This document shows, one piece after another, positions 1-11,047 of a DNA stretch of 64,000 bases. This DNA comes from Hanleya hanleyi. Taxonomy: Eukaryota > Mollusca > Polyplacophora > Lepidopleurida > Hanleyidae. A program made the position numbers and the translations under genes. The DNA lies in NCBI GenBank assembly GCA_036873755.1, contig JAVTVY010025182.1, positions 1 through 64,000 on the forward strand, written 5' to 3'. A model generated the notes under the pieces. That model was not told where the DNA came from. It did no database searches and worked only from the letters and a program-made list of their open reading frames with translations. Within the stretch, counting starts at the first letter, position 1, and the number at the start of each line of letters is the position of its first letter.

Positions 1-59
1 GGTCCAGTTTTCGACACTGAGTGACCACATCCGACAAAATGGCCAGTTTTCGACAACGG

Positions 60-191
60 ATGTGCCGCCATCTTGAACACACGTGCCGCCATCTTGGATA
101 TGTCCCATAATGCACCGGGTCAAAATACTCGCTTCTGATTGGACGAGAGCTCTGGGACGGATTTGAAATACTCGCTTCTGATTGGACGAGA
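60..191. promoter_or_regulatory. YY1-like sites and duplicated CCAAT-box segment
   Basis: The motif CCGCCATCTTG, which fits the YY1 consensus read on the opposite strand, occurs at 65-75 and 86-96. It is followed by a 26-bp segment present twice (about 123-148 and 166-191), each copy carrying an inverted CCAAT box (ATTGG at 138 and 181). Similar YY1-like repeats recur at 1381-1453. No transcript start can be placed here, so function is inference from motif content. Confidence 0.35.
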
Positions 192-204
192 CCTCCGTAT
201 TGCA

Positions 205-1238
205 TCTGCGCATGCGCAGAATGATATTCCTACCGCACACCCAATCCATCAGATGCCCCTTCACGAATGCTTCACTTAGATACCTCACTCGACCCCATTG
301 GTGCATTAGGGGCTCCCCTACATCCCAACACGGCTATTTTCATACACTTGGGCCACCGCGCATGCGCAGAATGCCGATAGTTCAACCCTACACCCAGCCC
401 ATCAGATGCCCCTTCACATAAGCTTCACTTTGATACCTCACTCGACCCAATTGGTCCATTAGGGGCTGCCCTAGCTCCCAACACGGCTATTTCCATACCC
501 TTGGGCCACCGCGCATGCGCAGAATGCCGATAGTTCAACCCCATATCCAGCCTATCAGATGCCCCTTCACGAATGCTTCACTTTGATACCTCACTCGACC
601 CCATTGGTCCATTACGGGCTCCCCTAGCTCCAACACGGCTATTTCCATACCCTTGGGCCACCACGCATGCGCAGAATGCCGATAGTTCAACCCCACACCC
701 AGTCCATCAGATGCCCCTTCACGAATGCTTCACTTTGATACCTCATACGACTCCATTGGCCCATTAGGGACTCCCTAGCTCCAAAACCGCTATTTCCATA
801 CCCTTGGGCCACCGCGCATGCGCAGAATGCCGATATTTCAACCCCACACCCAGCCCATCAGATGCCCCTTCACGAATGCTTCACATCGATACCTCACTCG
901 ACCCCACTGGACCAGTAGTCCATCTCCTAGCTCCAAAAAGGCTATTTTCATACCCTTTGGCCTCCGCGCATGCGCAGAATGCCGATAGTTCAACCCCGCG
1001 CCCAGCCCATCAGATGCCCCTTCACCTAACCTTCAATTTGATACCTCACTCGACCCCATCGGACCCTTAGGGGCTCCCCTAGCTCCAAAAAGGCTATTTT
1101 CATACCCTTCGGCCGCCGCGCATGCGCAGAATGACGATATTTCAACCCCACACCCAGCCCATTAGATGCTCCTTCACCTAACCTTCACTTTGATACCTCA
1201 CTCGACCCCATCGGACCATTTTATCTAGGGACTACCTC
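205..1238. repeat. 152-bp tandem repeat, about seven copies, each with an NRF1-like palindrome
   Basis: The anchor CATGCGCAGAATG occurs at 211, 361, 514, 666, 817, 969 and 1121, so the period is 150-153 bp. Each unit also shares a segment starting CCTCACTCGACCCCA and another containing ATGCCCCTTCAC. The anchor is usually preceded by GCG, giving GCGCATGCGC, the self-complementary core of the NRF1 consensus. Open frames over this region (for example 182-421, 573-767, 804-1070) change frame from unit to unit and carry no recognisable domain, so I treat them as chance. Confidence 0.9.
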
Positions 1239-1310
1239 CGCGGAAGCTTTTTCCCGAGACCGAATCACCGCCAAAACCACGGCCAAACCGCATCACCGCG
1301 CATGAATACA

Positions 1311-1330
1311 TTTTTTTTTTTTTTTTTTTT
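1311..1330. repeat. poly-T tract of 20
   Basis: An uninterrupted run of about 20 T followed a few bases later by a second T-run. It is the source of a lysine-rich open frame on the minus strand and may be the A-tail of an old minus-strand retroposon or a simple repeat. Confidence 0.85.
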
Positions 1331-1378
1331 GCCGGAACTTTTTTTTTTGCCCGAACATGCCCGAACATGCCCGAACCA

Positions 1379-1471
1379 CGCCGCCATCTTGCTTTACAAC
1401 ATGGCCGACAGCCGCCATCTTGCTTTACAACAGGGCCGACACCCACCATCTTGCTTTACAACAGGGACGAC
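1379..1471. repeat. 31-bp tandem repeat x3 with YY1-like core
   Basis: The word CCRCCATCTTGCTTTACAAC occurs three times with starts near 1381, 1412 and 1443, a 31-bp period. The core CCGCCATCTTG is the same as at 65 and 86, which links both ends of the 152-bp array to the same motif. Confidence 0.85.
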
Positions 1472-1620
1472 ACCTCAACCAATCAAATTCACCCTCACAC
1501 TTACAATTCAACCAATCAAAAGCCTCGTTACAAACCATACAGTTGTGACGTCATAGTTACATCCGGGTGAAAGTTGACTTTAGTTGCCCTTTATACACTA
1601 CTCCCGCGGCACCAACTACT
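1472..1620 (+). promoter_or_regulatory. promoter-like cluster: two CCAAT boxes, CRE, TATA-like box
   Basis: Two CCAAT boxes in the same context (AACCAATCAAA, CCAAT at 1479 and 1512) are followed by a perfect CRE palindrome TGACGTCA at 1546-1553 and a TATA-like TTATACAC at 1591. The order and spacing are those of a metazoan polymerase II promoter firing on the plus strand near 1615-1625. No coding exon was recognised downstream before 3.4 kb, so this may be a promoter of a noncoding or mobile-element transcript. Inference only. Confidence 0.35.
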
Positions 1621-1867
1621 ATTATTCTGCTAAACATAAAAATAGTTTTGTATAATCTGAATGTATTATGTACTTATTATTAAAATTAACTTCATTTCAT
1701 AATAAAATGCGACCGAATCGTTCGATTATTAAAGGTACTATTTCATAGCCGCCTCACTACGTGATCGCAATACGCTCCCCACGGGTGACTTTTTGTGCGT
1801 TCTTTGTGAGAGGCTAAGTTCCGCCAATATGGTAATAGCTGAACGTGAGATTGTCGACATAACATAA

Positions 1868-2165
1868 CGTAGCCCTCGTTATGGAGTCACTATGTTATCT
1901 CTATTCCACTGTGGCTATTAGCCCCGTCACCGGGAATTTGTACATAGCCAGTATGTGTATCGATTTATATGTAATAATTTGTTCCCGGTGGGTCAGATCA
2001 ACCTCACTGAGTCAGACGGATTGACGTTTCGTATAACACCGTCATTGTTACTAGTAAGTGCATGGGATATTGCGTGAGAGGGTGTATCTTTTGTTAATTT
2101 GATAAAGGACTAATTAATCTGTGACACTTCGACTTTCGACTACTTTTTACTATTATTCATATGAC
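1868..2165 (+). repeat. dispersed repeat, copy 1 (inverted copy at 32868-33163)
   Basis: About 300 bp here matches the reverse complement of 32868-33163 with scattered differences, by eye a little above 80 percent identity. Shared landmarks include TGTGTATC..TTTATATGTAATAATTTGTTCCC, CTCACTGAGTCAGACG, CGTATAACACCGTCATTG and GGGTGTATCTTTTGTTAATT. No protein is evident. It is an interspersed repeat of unknown class. Confidence 0.8.
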
Positions 2166-3416
2166 TGAGCCTCTGTCTAACATGTAGTTGAGTCGTGTAG
2201 AAGTAAACATAAATTTGTCTATAATTCCTTATACTGTCGTCAGTTCAAGTAGTCCAGACTAGATAACAACCATTCTGTAACAGTAACAGAGCAAAGGGCT
2301 GAATTTTTACAAGAGATATTATTATCTCTTGAAAAGAGTTAATGTCCGAACCCAGGAATAATTTTGGTGACACTCGAAGCAAGGGTTCCTCAACCCAGCC
2401 CCCTCCCCCCGTCCACTCACGTCAGCTCAGTGTGGGTCCTTCATGGTCTCGTAGATTATAAGGACCAGTGGTGTCCACAAATGATAGACGCATGCAGTTC
2501 AGTGTTGATTATCGATGATTGAATACCATCAAGGTTAGGGATGTCCCCGTATACTACGACGAAAGAGTTATTCGAAGATGTACGTGAGATAATAATGAAA
2601 GAATATTCGACACATAAAACGGGAAAACGGTGTTGATTAGCTCCGTATATTTTTTCTGAACATCGTGTAGTACTTCATTGTTCAATAGTCTCCACCCAAT
2701 ATTCAGGAATCTCTCTATAATCAGCAATCTTGTAATCTGATTGCCTGCAATAACGTGGCCAGTGAAATATTTACATGTTAATAACAGCCACAGTGCTGAC
2801 ATCATTGTATGAATGTATGCAAATGCCGAAATGCTCCCATATTTTTCGCCGTTAACGCGCTTTCAACCTCAAACTGTAACCTGAGTATCAGTTAACAGAC
2901 CAGTGCAGACAGAAGCAATAAATATGTCACGAAAACACTGATACAGAATTCAAGTCGGCATGATATGTCTACCCCTGGTGTCAATCATTGTAAAATGGGA
3001 AAGACGGAATTTGCCGTGATTGACTGATTACAAACTCTCAAAGAATTCTGACAAACAGATCGCAGGACTTTTTTGAGGCATCAATACGGGGTATCATTTC
3101 TCCTATATGCCATCTTGGTTCACCTAAATAGCACCAGGCTTATGCCATTATCGTGCTACATGTAAAACTCAGATCCTGCCATCACTTTGCGAAGAAGACA
3201 TCTGACCATACCACCAAGCGCAATATCAAGCCATTGACCGCATCTCTGAATACTTGTTCTTATGTTCCACACGAGACGCCATTTGTGATGACGTCGGGCT
3301 GAACTAATCTTTTTCACTATATAATCGTCCTGTCTTCACGTTCTTTGCAGCAATTTCTGGGACGTTTGAAGTTTGTGGGACATCATCAGTTTTATGCTCA
3401 ATTTGAAATAGCAAGA
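2166..3416. other. no gene seen; contains a diverged dispersed repeat
   Basis: No coding exon or RNA gene recognised. Around 2975-3155 there is a weak match in direct orientation to 48955-49125: both share GTCAATCA, TGATTG-rich text around GTCGTGATTGGC/GCCGTGATTGAC, and further on CCATCTTGGTTYACCTA. This indicates an old interspersed repeat present at both places. Confidence 0.5.
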
Positions 3417-3805
3417 TGTGCTTCGTTCGTTCCTACTACACCATGAATACTCTTACTGAACTTACATTTAAACTCCGGAAAAGCATTGCTCCATGGGTCG
3501 TACGGCTCTATCCGGCAACAAAACAACCCCTTCCCACTTTCTGTCGACTGCTTTTATCGAGTTCGGAAAATAGCTTCATTGCCGTGAAGAGGTGATCGGT
3601 CTGCAATCAGTCTTCAAACATCAACGGCCGGTTGAATTTTCGCCATTATCTTCGTACGGGTCACGTGATTCGCACGAGACGTTGTCGATCACGTGACACG
3701 TGCGAATATAATAAAGGAGAAATTCAACCGGCCGTTGATGTTTGAAGACTGATTGCAGACGAAGGTGGATACTTCATGTAAGGAAGCACGAGAGAGACTA
3801 TAAGA
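3417..3805 (+). repeat. left inverted arm of the foldback-like element
   Basis: Matches the reverse complement of 11048-11265. Shared landmarks include TCCTACTAC near 3435, CATGGGTCGTACGGCTCTAT near 3493, TTCATTGCCGTGAAGAG near 3572 and ACTTCATGTAAGGAAGCACG near 3771. The match is broken at 3599-3760 by a hairpin element absent from the right arm, which shows that the arm predates that insertion. Confidence 0.85.
3599..3760. mobile_element. 162-bp hairpin MITE inserted in the left arm
   Basis: Two 41-bp arms (3599-3639 and 3720-3760) are near-perfect reverse complements and begin GTCTGCAATCAG. They enclose an 80-bp loop containing three CACGTG E-boxes, two of them within GTCACGTG/ATCACGTG contexts, so the loop is itself partly palindromic. 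The equivalent position in the right arm is empty, which supports mobility. A clear target duplication was not found; at most 2 bp (CG) repeats at the junction. Confidence 0.75.
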
Positions 3806-3959
3806 GGGTGGAAAACCTGCACCATTCTCTTATTTTCAGCCGTACAAGTGCCATATTAATGAAACACAATGTGGTTCAAAGTAGTATATTTGTACAGCAG
3901 AGTACAGCTCTGTCTTTGTCAACGCTCTTTGCACCTTCTTAATGGAAGGAAATGAAGTT
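3806..3959. other. short unique segment between arm and array
   Basis: About 150 bp with no recognised coding or repeat content. It separates the terminal arm from the CAGAATG array. Confidence 0.4.
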
Positions 3960-5405
3960 GACTTTTCAATTTGTCATCAGGAACATTACCTTTTCTCGGT
4001 ACAGCAGAATGCAGCGGCACAATGGAAAATCAGAGAGTTTTCTTCTGCCGGCACTTTGAACCGGCAGAATGGAAAGAAGGGTGAGCCTAACCCTGTAACG
4101 TGACAATGAAGCGCATCAGAATGAACATGTCTTTCTTGAGAGTGTCACTTTGCAACGTCACAATCAAAGTCAAATCCTGCTTACCAGCATCACAATATAA
4201 CACAATGACTTCTTCCCTCTACGGCAGAATAGAACGGCACAATGGAAAATGAAAGACTCTCTCTCTTTCTGCCCGCCGGTACTTTGAACCGGCAGAATGA
4301 AAGGAAGGGTTGAGCCTAACCCTGTAACGTCACAATGAAGTCCGTCAGAATGAAGATGTCTTTGTTGAGAGCGTCACTTTGCAACGTCACAATCAAAGCC
4401 AATCCTGCTTTCTAATTGGAGGTAGTTGCTATACAAGGTACCTGTTTTGTCAGTACGGCAGAATGGAACGACACAATGACAAATTTAAGACCATATTTTT
4501 TCGAACCGACGCTGCAACGTCACAATGAAAGACAGTCCCTTTACCTCTTTACGGCAGAATGCAGCGACACAATGGAAGATGAGAGAATTTTCTTCTACCG
4601 ACACTTTGAACCGGCAGAATGGAAGGAAGGGTGAGCCTAACCCTGTAACGTCACAATGAAGTGCGTCAGAATGAACATGTCTTTCTTCAGAGCGTCACTT
4701 TGCAACGTCACAATCAAAGTAAATCCTGCTTCTCAGCATCACATAACACAATCACTTTTTCCCTCTACGGCAGAATGGAACGGCACAATGGAAAATGAAA
4801 GACTTTCTTTCTGCCGGCACTTTGAAGCGACAGAATGGAAGAGAGCCTAACCCTGTAACGTCACAATCAAGTGCGTCAGAATGAACATGTCTTTCATCAG
4901 AGCGTCACTTTGCTACGTCACAATCAAAGTCAATCCTGCTTACCAGCATCACAATATAACACAATCACTTTTTCCCTCTACGACAGAATGGAACGGCACA
5001 ATGGAAAATGAAAGACTTTCTTTCTGCCGGCACTTTGAAGCGACAGAATGGAAGGAAATAAAGTGTTTAATTGATCATCAGAAACATTACTTTTTCTCGG
5101 TACGGCAGAATGGCACGTCACAATGAAAAATTTAAGCCCATCTTTTTTCGTACCGACGCTGCAGCGTCACAATGAAACACAGTCACTTTAGTTCTTTACG
5201 GCAGAATGCAGCGGCACAATGGAAAATCAGAGACTTTTCTTCTGCCGGCACTTTGAACCGGCAGAATGGAAGGAAAGGGTGAGCCTAACCCTGTAACGTC
5301 ACAATGAAGTGCGTCAGAATGAAGATGTTTTTCTTGAGAGCGTCACTTTGCAACGTCACAATCAAAGCCAATCCTGCTTTCTAATTGGAGATAGTTGCTA
5401 AATAA
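3960..5405 (+). repeat. complex tandem array of CAGAATG / CACAATG words, 210-230-bp period
   Basis: Words of the form GGCAGAATG, CGGCACAATG, GTCACAATG and CGTCAGAATG recur every 10-60 bp. A larger unit is marked by GAGCCTAACCCTGTAACGT at about 4083, 4312, 4633, 4843 and 5281, giving periods of 210-320 bp and one doubled spacing. The same words in reverse complement fill 10400-10935. Open frames such as 4416-4634, 4656-4850 and 4881-5126 are products of the repeat. Confidence 0.85.
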
Positions 5406-5429
5406 TTAGCTATTACACTATACAAGGCA

Positions 5430-8400
5430 CAATTTGACATTCGACTTGACATACATTCCGTGACACTGCTTTGACACTCACCTAAACATACATTCCTCCC
5501 TAATACAGCTTTGACACTCGATTGCACGTACATTTTTCCCTAATACCGCTTTGACACTTCACTTCAGATATATTCCTTCCTAACAGTGCTTTGAAAGTCA
5601 ACTTCAAGCACACTCATGCCTAACACCCAGCTTCAACATTACCCTAGTTACGCTTTGGTGGAGAAATTATCGGACTTCTATAGCTGAACTGACCCAAACC
5701 CTGATAGTTATGAAGCATACCTAACCCTAAGTCCTAATCCCGCTTTGACACTCGACCTGACATACATTCTTCCCTAACACCGCTTTGACAGTCGACTTGA
5801 CGTACATTCCTCTCTAACACCGCTTTGATACTCGACTTGACGTACATTCCTCCCTAACAGCGCCTTGACAGTCGACTTCATGTACATTACTCCCTCACTC
5901 CGCTTTCACACTCGACTTCACATACATTCATCCCGAACACCGCTTTGACATTCGACTCAACGTACATTTTCCCTAACACTGCTTTGACACTGCACTTCTA
6001 TAGCTGAAATGACCCTAAACGTGATAGTTATGAAGCATACCTATCCCTAAGTCCTAATCCCGCTTTGACACTCGACCTGACATACATTCCTCCCTAACAC
6101 CGCTTTGACACTTGACTTGACGTACTCCTCCCTAACACCGCTTTGACACTTGACTTGACGTACATTCCTCCCTAACACCGCTTTGACACTCGACTTTACA
6201 TACATTCCTCCCTAACACCAGTTGACACTGGACTTCACGTACAATGCAACCCTAAGACTGCTTTGACATTCGACTCCACATACATTTTTCCCTAACACCG
6301 CTTTGACATTGCACTTCAGATATATTCCTTCCTAACAGTGCTTTGAAAGTCAACTTCAAGCACACTCATGCTGAACGCCCAGCTTCGACATTACCCTAGT
6401 TACGCTTTGGTGGAGAAATTATCTGACTTCTATAGCTGAAATGACCCTAAACCTGATAGTTATGAAGCATACCTAACCCTAAGTCCTAATACCGCTTTGA
6501 CACTCAACATTACATACATTCCTCCCTAACACAGCTTTGACACTCGACTTCACATACATTCCTCCCTAACACAGCTTTGACAGTCGACTTCACATACATT
6601 CCTCCCTAACACCGCTTTGACATTCAACTTCAAATACATTCTTCCCCAACACCACTTTGACACTCGACTTCACATACATTCCTCCCTAACATCGCTTTGC
6701 CACTCGACTTGACATACATTCCTCCCTAACACTGGTTGACACTCGACTTGACGTACATTCCTCCCTAACACCGCTTTGACACTCGCTTTGACATACATTC
6801 CTCCCTAACACCGCTTTGACACTCGACCTGACATACATTCCTCCCTAACACCGCTTTGACACTCGACTTCACATACATTCCTCCCTAACACTGCTTTGAC
6901 AGTCGACTTCACATACATTTCTCCCTAACACAGCTTTGACACTCGACTTCACATACATTCCTCCCTAACACAGCTTTGACAGTCGACTTCACATACATTC
7001 CTCCCTAACACCGCTTTGACATTCAACTTCAAATACATTCTTCCCCAACACCACTTTGACACTCGACTTCACATACATTCCTCCCTAGCACCGCTTTGCC
7101 ACTCGACTTGACATACATTCCTCCCTAACACTGGTTGACACTCGACTTGACGTACATTCCTCCCTAACACCACTTTGACACTCGCTTTGACACACATTCC
7201 TCCCTTACACCGCTTTGACACTCGACTTGACGTACATTCCTCCCTAACACCGCTTTGACACTCGACTTGACGTACATTCCTCCCTAACACCGCTTTGACA
7301 CTCGATTCCACATACATTTCTCCCAAACAACAATTTGACATTCGACTTGACATACATTCCGTGACACTGCTTTGACACTCACCTAAACATACATTCCTCC
7401 CTAATACAGCTTTGACACTCGATTGCACGTACATTTTCCCTAATACCGCTTTGACACTGCACTTCAGATATATTCCTTCCTAACAGTGCTTTGAAAGTCA
7501 ACTTCAAGCACACTCATGCTGAACGCCCAGCTTCGACATTACCCTAGTTACGCTTTGGTGGAGAAATTATCTGACTTCTATAGCTGAAATGACCCTAAAC
7601 CTGATAGTTATGAAGCATACCTAACCCTAAGTCCTAATACCGCTTTGACACTCAACATTACATACATTCCTCCCTAACACAGCTTTGACACTCGACTTCA
7701 CATACATTCCTCCCTAACACTGCTTTGACAGTCGACTTCACATACATTCCTCCCTAACACCGCTTTGACATTCAACTTCAAATACATTCCTCCCTAACAC
7801 TGGTTGACACTGGACTTGACGTACATTCCTCCCTAATACCGCTTTGGCACTCGATTTGACATACATTCCTCCCTAACACCGCTTTGACACTCGACTTGAC
7901 GTACATTCCTCCCTAACACCGCTTTGACACTCGACTTCACATACATTCCTCCCTAACACCGCTTTGACACATGACTCCACATACATTTCTCCCTAACAAC
8001 AATTTGACATTCGACTTGACATACATTCCGTGACACTGCTTTGACACTCACCTAAACATACATTCCTCCCTAATACAGCTTTGACACTCGATTGCACGTA
8101 CATTTTTCCCTAATACCGCTTTGACACTGCACTTCAGATATATTCCTTCCTAACAGTGCTTTGAAAGTCAACTTCAAGCACACTCATGCTGAACGCCCAG
8201 CTTCGACATTACCCTAGTTACGCTTTGGTGGAGAAATTATCTGACTTCTATAGCTGAAATGACCCTAAACCTGATAGTTATGAAGCATACCTAACCCTAA
8301 GTCCTAATACCGCTTTGACACTCAACATTACATACATTCCTCCCTAACACCGCTTTGACACTCGACTTCACATACATTCCTCCCTAACACCGCTTTGACA

Positions 8401-9445
8401 CTCGGCTTTGACAGTCAACTTCACATACATTCCTCCCTAACACCGCTTTGACATTCAACTTCAAATACATTCCTCCCTAACACCACTTTGACACTCGACT
8501 TCACATACATTCCTCCCTAACACCGCTTTGACACTCGACTTCACATACATTCCTCCCTAACACCGCTTTGCCACTCGACGTGACATACATTCCTTCCTAA
8601 CGCTGGTTGACACTCGACTTCATGTACATTCCTCCCTAACACCGCTTTGACACTCGACTTGATGTACATTCCTCCCTAACATCGCTTTGACACTCGACTT
8701 GACATACATTCCTCCCTAACACCGCTTTGACACTTGACTCCACGTACATTCCTCCCTAACAACAATTTGACATTCGACTTGACATACATTCCGTGACACT
8801 GCTTTGACACTCACCTAAACATACATTCCTCCCTAATACAGCTTTGACACTCGATTGTACGTACATTTTTCCCTAATACCGCTTTGACACTGCACTTCAG
8901 ATATATTCCTTCCTAACAGTGCTTTGAAAGTCAACTTCAAGCACACTCATGCCTAACACCCAGCTTCGACATTACCCCAGTTACGCTTTGGTGGAGAAAT
9001 TATCTGACTTCTATAGCTGAACTGACCCTAAACCTGATAGTTATGAAGCATACCTAACCCTAAGTCCTAATCCCGCTTTGACACTCGACCTGACATACAT
9101 TCCTCCCTAACACCGCTTTGACACTCGACTTCACATACATTCCTCCCTAACACTGCTTTGACAGTCGACTTCACATACATTCCTCCCTAACACCGCTTTG
9201 ACATTCGACTTCAAATACATTCCTCCCTAACACCGCTTTGACACTCGACTTCACGTACATTCCTCCCTAACACCGCTTTGCCACTCGACTTCACATACAT
9301 TCCTCCCTAACACTGGTTGACACTCGAATTCACGCACATTCCTCCCTAACACCGCTTTGACATTAGACTTGGCGTACATTCCTCCCTAACACCGCTTTGA
9401 CACTCGACTTGACATACATTCCTCCCTAACACTGGTTGACACTGC
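5430..9445 (+). repeat. 40-bp satellite array with higher-order units
   Basis: The monomer is about 40 bp and reads roughly CTTTGACACTCGACTTCACA then TACATTCCTCCCTAACACCG, with variants such as TTGACGTACATT. Filling 4 kb gives about 100 monomers. A higher-order unit contains a block with TACGCTTTGGTGGAGAAATT; its ACCCTAGT landmark falls at 5641, 6393, 7541, 8211 and 8974, so the units are about 670-1150 bp. Neighbouring higher-order copies (for example 7370-8030 and 8040-8800) are more alike than adjacent monomers, the usual sign of unequal exchange. Confidence 0.92.
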
Positions 9446-9510
9446 CAAACGCCGTAACGCCGTTTCTATGAAGAGATACATTACCGCAGTAGTATAGGCC
9501 GACAGGCAAA

Positions 9511-9850
9511 GTGATTTACCACTCTCAGCCCGACCACCGACCCCTTATGGAAATGTTTCAAACGCCGCTAAAAGACACTCTTCGCCAATTTCGTGATCCT
9601 TACATGGAAGATGCACCAAAATTACCAATACAAAACACAGCATCAAACAGACCAGATCCTTCGAAAATATGTTCCCTGAAATATTCGGGTCATTCCGGAT
9701 GGCTTAAAGATTTATGACTTGAAACCGCCAACAAACACTCCACAGAAATGGAGTACTGATCAGGAGACATTCTCGGATTTAAGACCTGGTGACAGGGGGA
9801 CGCACCGCCCCCTCCCCCTACTCCTTGCCTCCGCACTGGAGGATGTGTTC
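9511..9850 (+). pseudogene. possible degraded coding remnant
   Basis: A frame open from about 9511 to 9717 has ordinary protein-like composition, unlike the satellite on its left. After a frame change near 9700 a second stretch, 'IRVIPDGLKIYDLK' continuing through 'QKWSTDQETFSDLRPGD', remains open to about 9850. Two adjacent protein-like frames suggest a single old coding sequence with a frameshift. I do not recognise the family. The call may be chance. Confidence 0.25.
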
Positions 9851-9960
9851 GGGTAATGATAACATTTGCAGAGAATCGGCCTATTTATATAACAATAAAT
9901 ATTTTTACAACTAATCTTTACATAATTTGTGACGAGACGTATTTTCCACAAAATACTTAA

Positions 9961-10125
9961 GTTTTAGAACCCAAGCAGCTTAACTCGCGGATCAGTACAC
10001 AGGCTCTGCTTTACTTTCCAAGGTCTCGCATGCATGCAGATTAAGAGATAGAACAACCAAAGAAACTATCCAAGTAGCTGCACTGACGGATCACTGAACA
10101 CAGGCTCTGCTTTACTTTCCAATTA
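9961..10125. repeat. 100-bp direct duplication
   Basis: The word ACACAGGCTCTGCTTTACTTTCCAA (quoted here only as a landmark, starting near 9996 and 10097) and the preceding GGATCA occur twice about 100 bp apart, with flanking text CAAGCAGCTTAACTCGCGG matching CAAGTAGCTGCACTGACGG. A simple tandem duplication. Confidence 0.7.
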
Positions 10126-10399
10126 AGTAAAACAATTGAGCCTAAACTTGCCATACACATGCCATACACATTGTCCATCATTTCACGATGGAGGGGATGT
10201 TTATGAATTGGTACACAACTGGAGTGGATGAAGCATGGCAAGGAAAGAATAATACATATCGGAAGGAAATACCAGGCGAGCTCTTTGGTAGCCTTGCTGT
10301 ATATGTAGGCCTACATTTTTCAATCGATGTCAAATCCTCCTACATATATGTATGTAACATTGACACATTTTGTGTCTAAAAAAAATTAACAAAGGGTAC

Positions 10400-10935
10400 G
10401 GTCAGTCTGTCACTTCATTCTTCCGATCACAGAAATCCTTGTATTTTAAATACTTGATACATTGAGAAAGTGACATTGTGCCGTGCACCCAAAAAAAAAG
10501 AGAAATCCTTCTAGTTTTTATATTTTAAATAGTTGATAAGTTGGAAATGTTGAATTGGATCGGTTGGATCATTCTGCCGTGAGAAAAAAAAAGACTAATT
10601 AAATAGTTGATCAATTGAGAAAGTTTAATTGAGACATTCTGCCGTGATAAAAAAAAACGAGTACAAGGCCATAATTTTCATTGTGCCATTCTGCCGTCTT
10701 CCCCAAATAAGGGAGACTACGGTCATTCTGCCGCTTCATTCTGCCGGCCACAGTAATAGTCCTATTTGTAAATACTTGATAAATTGAGAGAGCTTCATTG
10801 TGCCATAGTGCCGTCGCCAAAATAAAAGAAGGCCTACACGGCCACGATTTTCATTCTGCCATTCTGACGTCTCCCCCAAAACAGACAGCATACGGCCATT
10901 CTGTCGCTTCATTCTGCCGGTCACAGAAATACTCC
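10400..10935 (-). repeat. mirror-image array of CATTCTGCCG / CATTGTGCC words
   Basis: CATTCTGCC or CATTGTGCC occurs repeatedly (for example near 10571, 10634, 10679, 10689, 10724, 10737, 10796, 10852 and 10910). These are the reverse complements of GGCAGAATG and GGCACAATG in the 3960-5405 array. A longer unit is marked by CACAGAAATNCTCC/TTGTAAATACTTGATA text at about 10428, 10750 and 10921. Together with the left array it forms the sub-terminal repeats of the foldback-like element. Confidence 0.8.
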
Positions 10936-10965
10936 TTGTTCAATGTCCATGTATCACGGTCTCCA

Positions 10966-11040
10966 ACCACCACCACCCAACCACCCACCCACCCACCCTA
11001 TTAAAGTTGAATGCCATTGGCGTAAACGCCAATAAGGAGA
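10966..11040. repeat. CCAC-rich simple repeat and an 18-bp palindrome
   Basis: A run of CCACC/CCCAC words at 10966-10999 precedes the palindrome ATTGGCGTAAACGCCAAT at 11016-11033. The palindrome lies just inside the right inverted arm. Confidence 0.8.
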
Positions 11041-11047
11041 GGATATC

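Noticed and set aside
182..1070. Three plus-strand open frames sharing histidine- and proline-rich text
   Set aside because: They are the 152-bp repeat read in different frames; the period is not a multiple of three, so no continuous protein results.
7069..7434. 121-codon minus-strand open frame with repeated 'GRNV' and 'VKA' text
   Set aside because: It is the translation of the 40-bp satellite; the frame cycles through the monomer and has no start context or domain.
6470..9065. Telomere-like CTAACCCTAA words in the satellite
   Set aside because: Only about two repeats at a time, always at the same place in the higher-order unit; there is no telomeric array.
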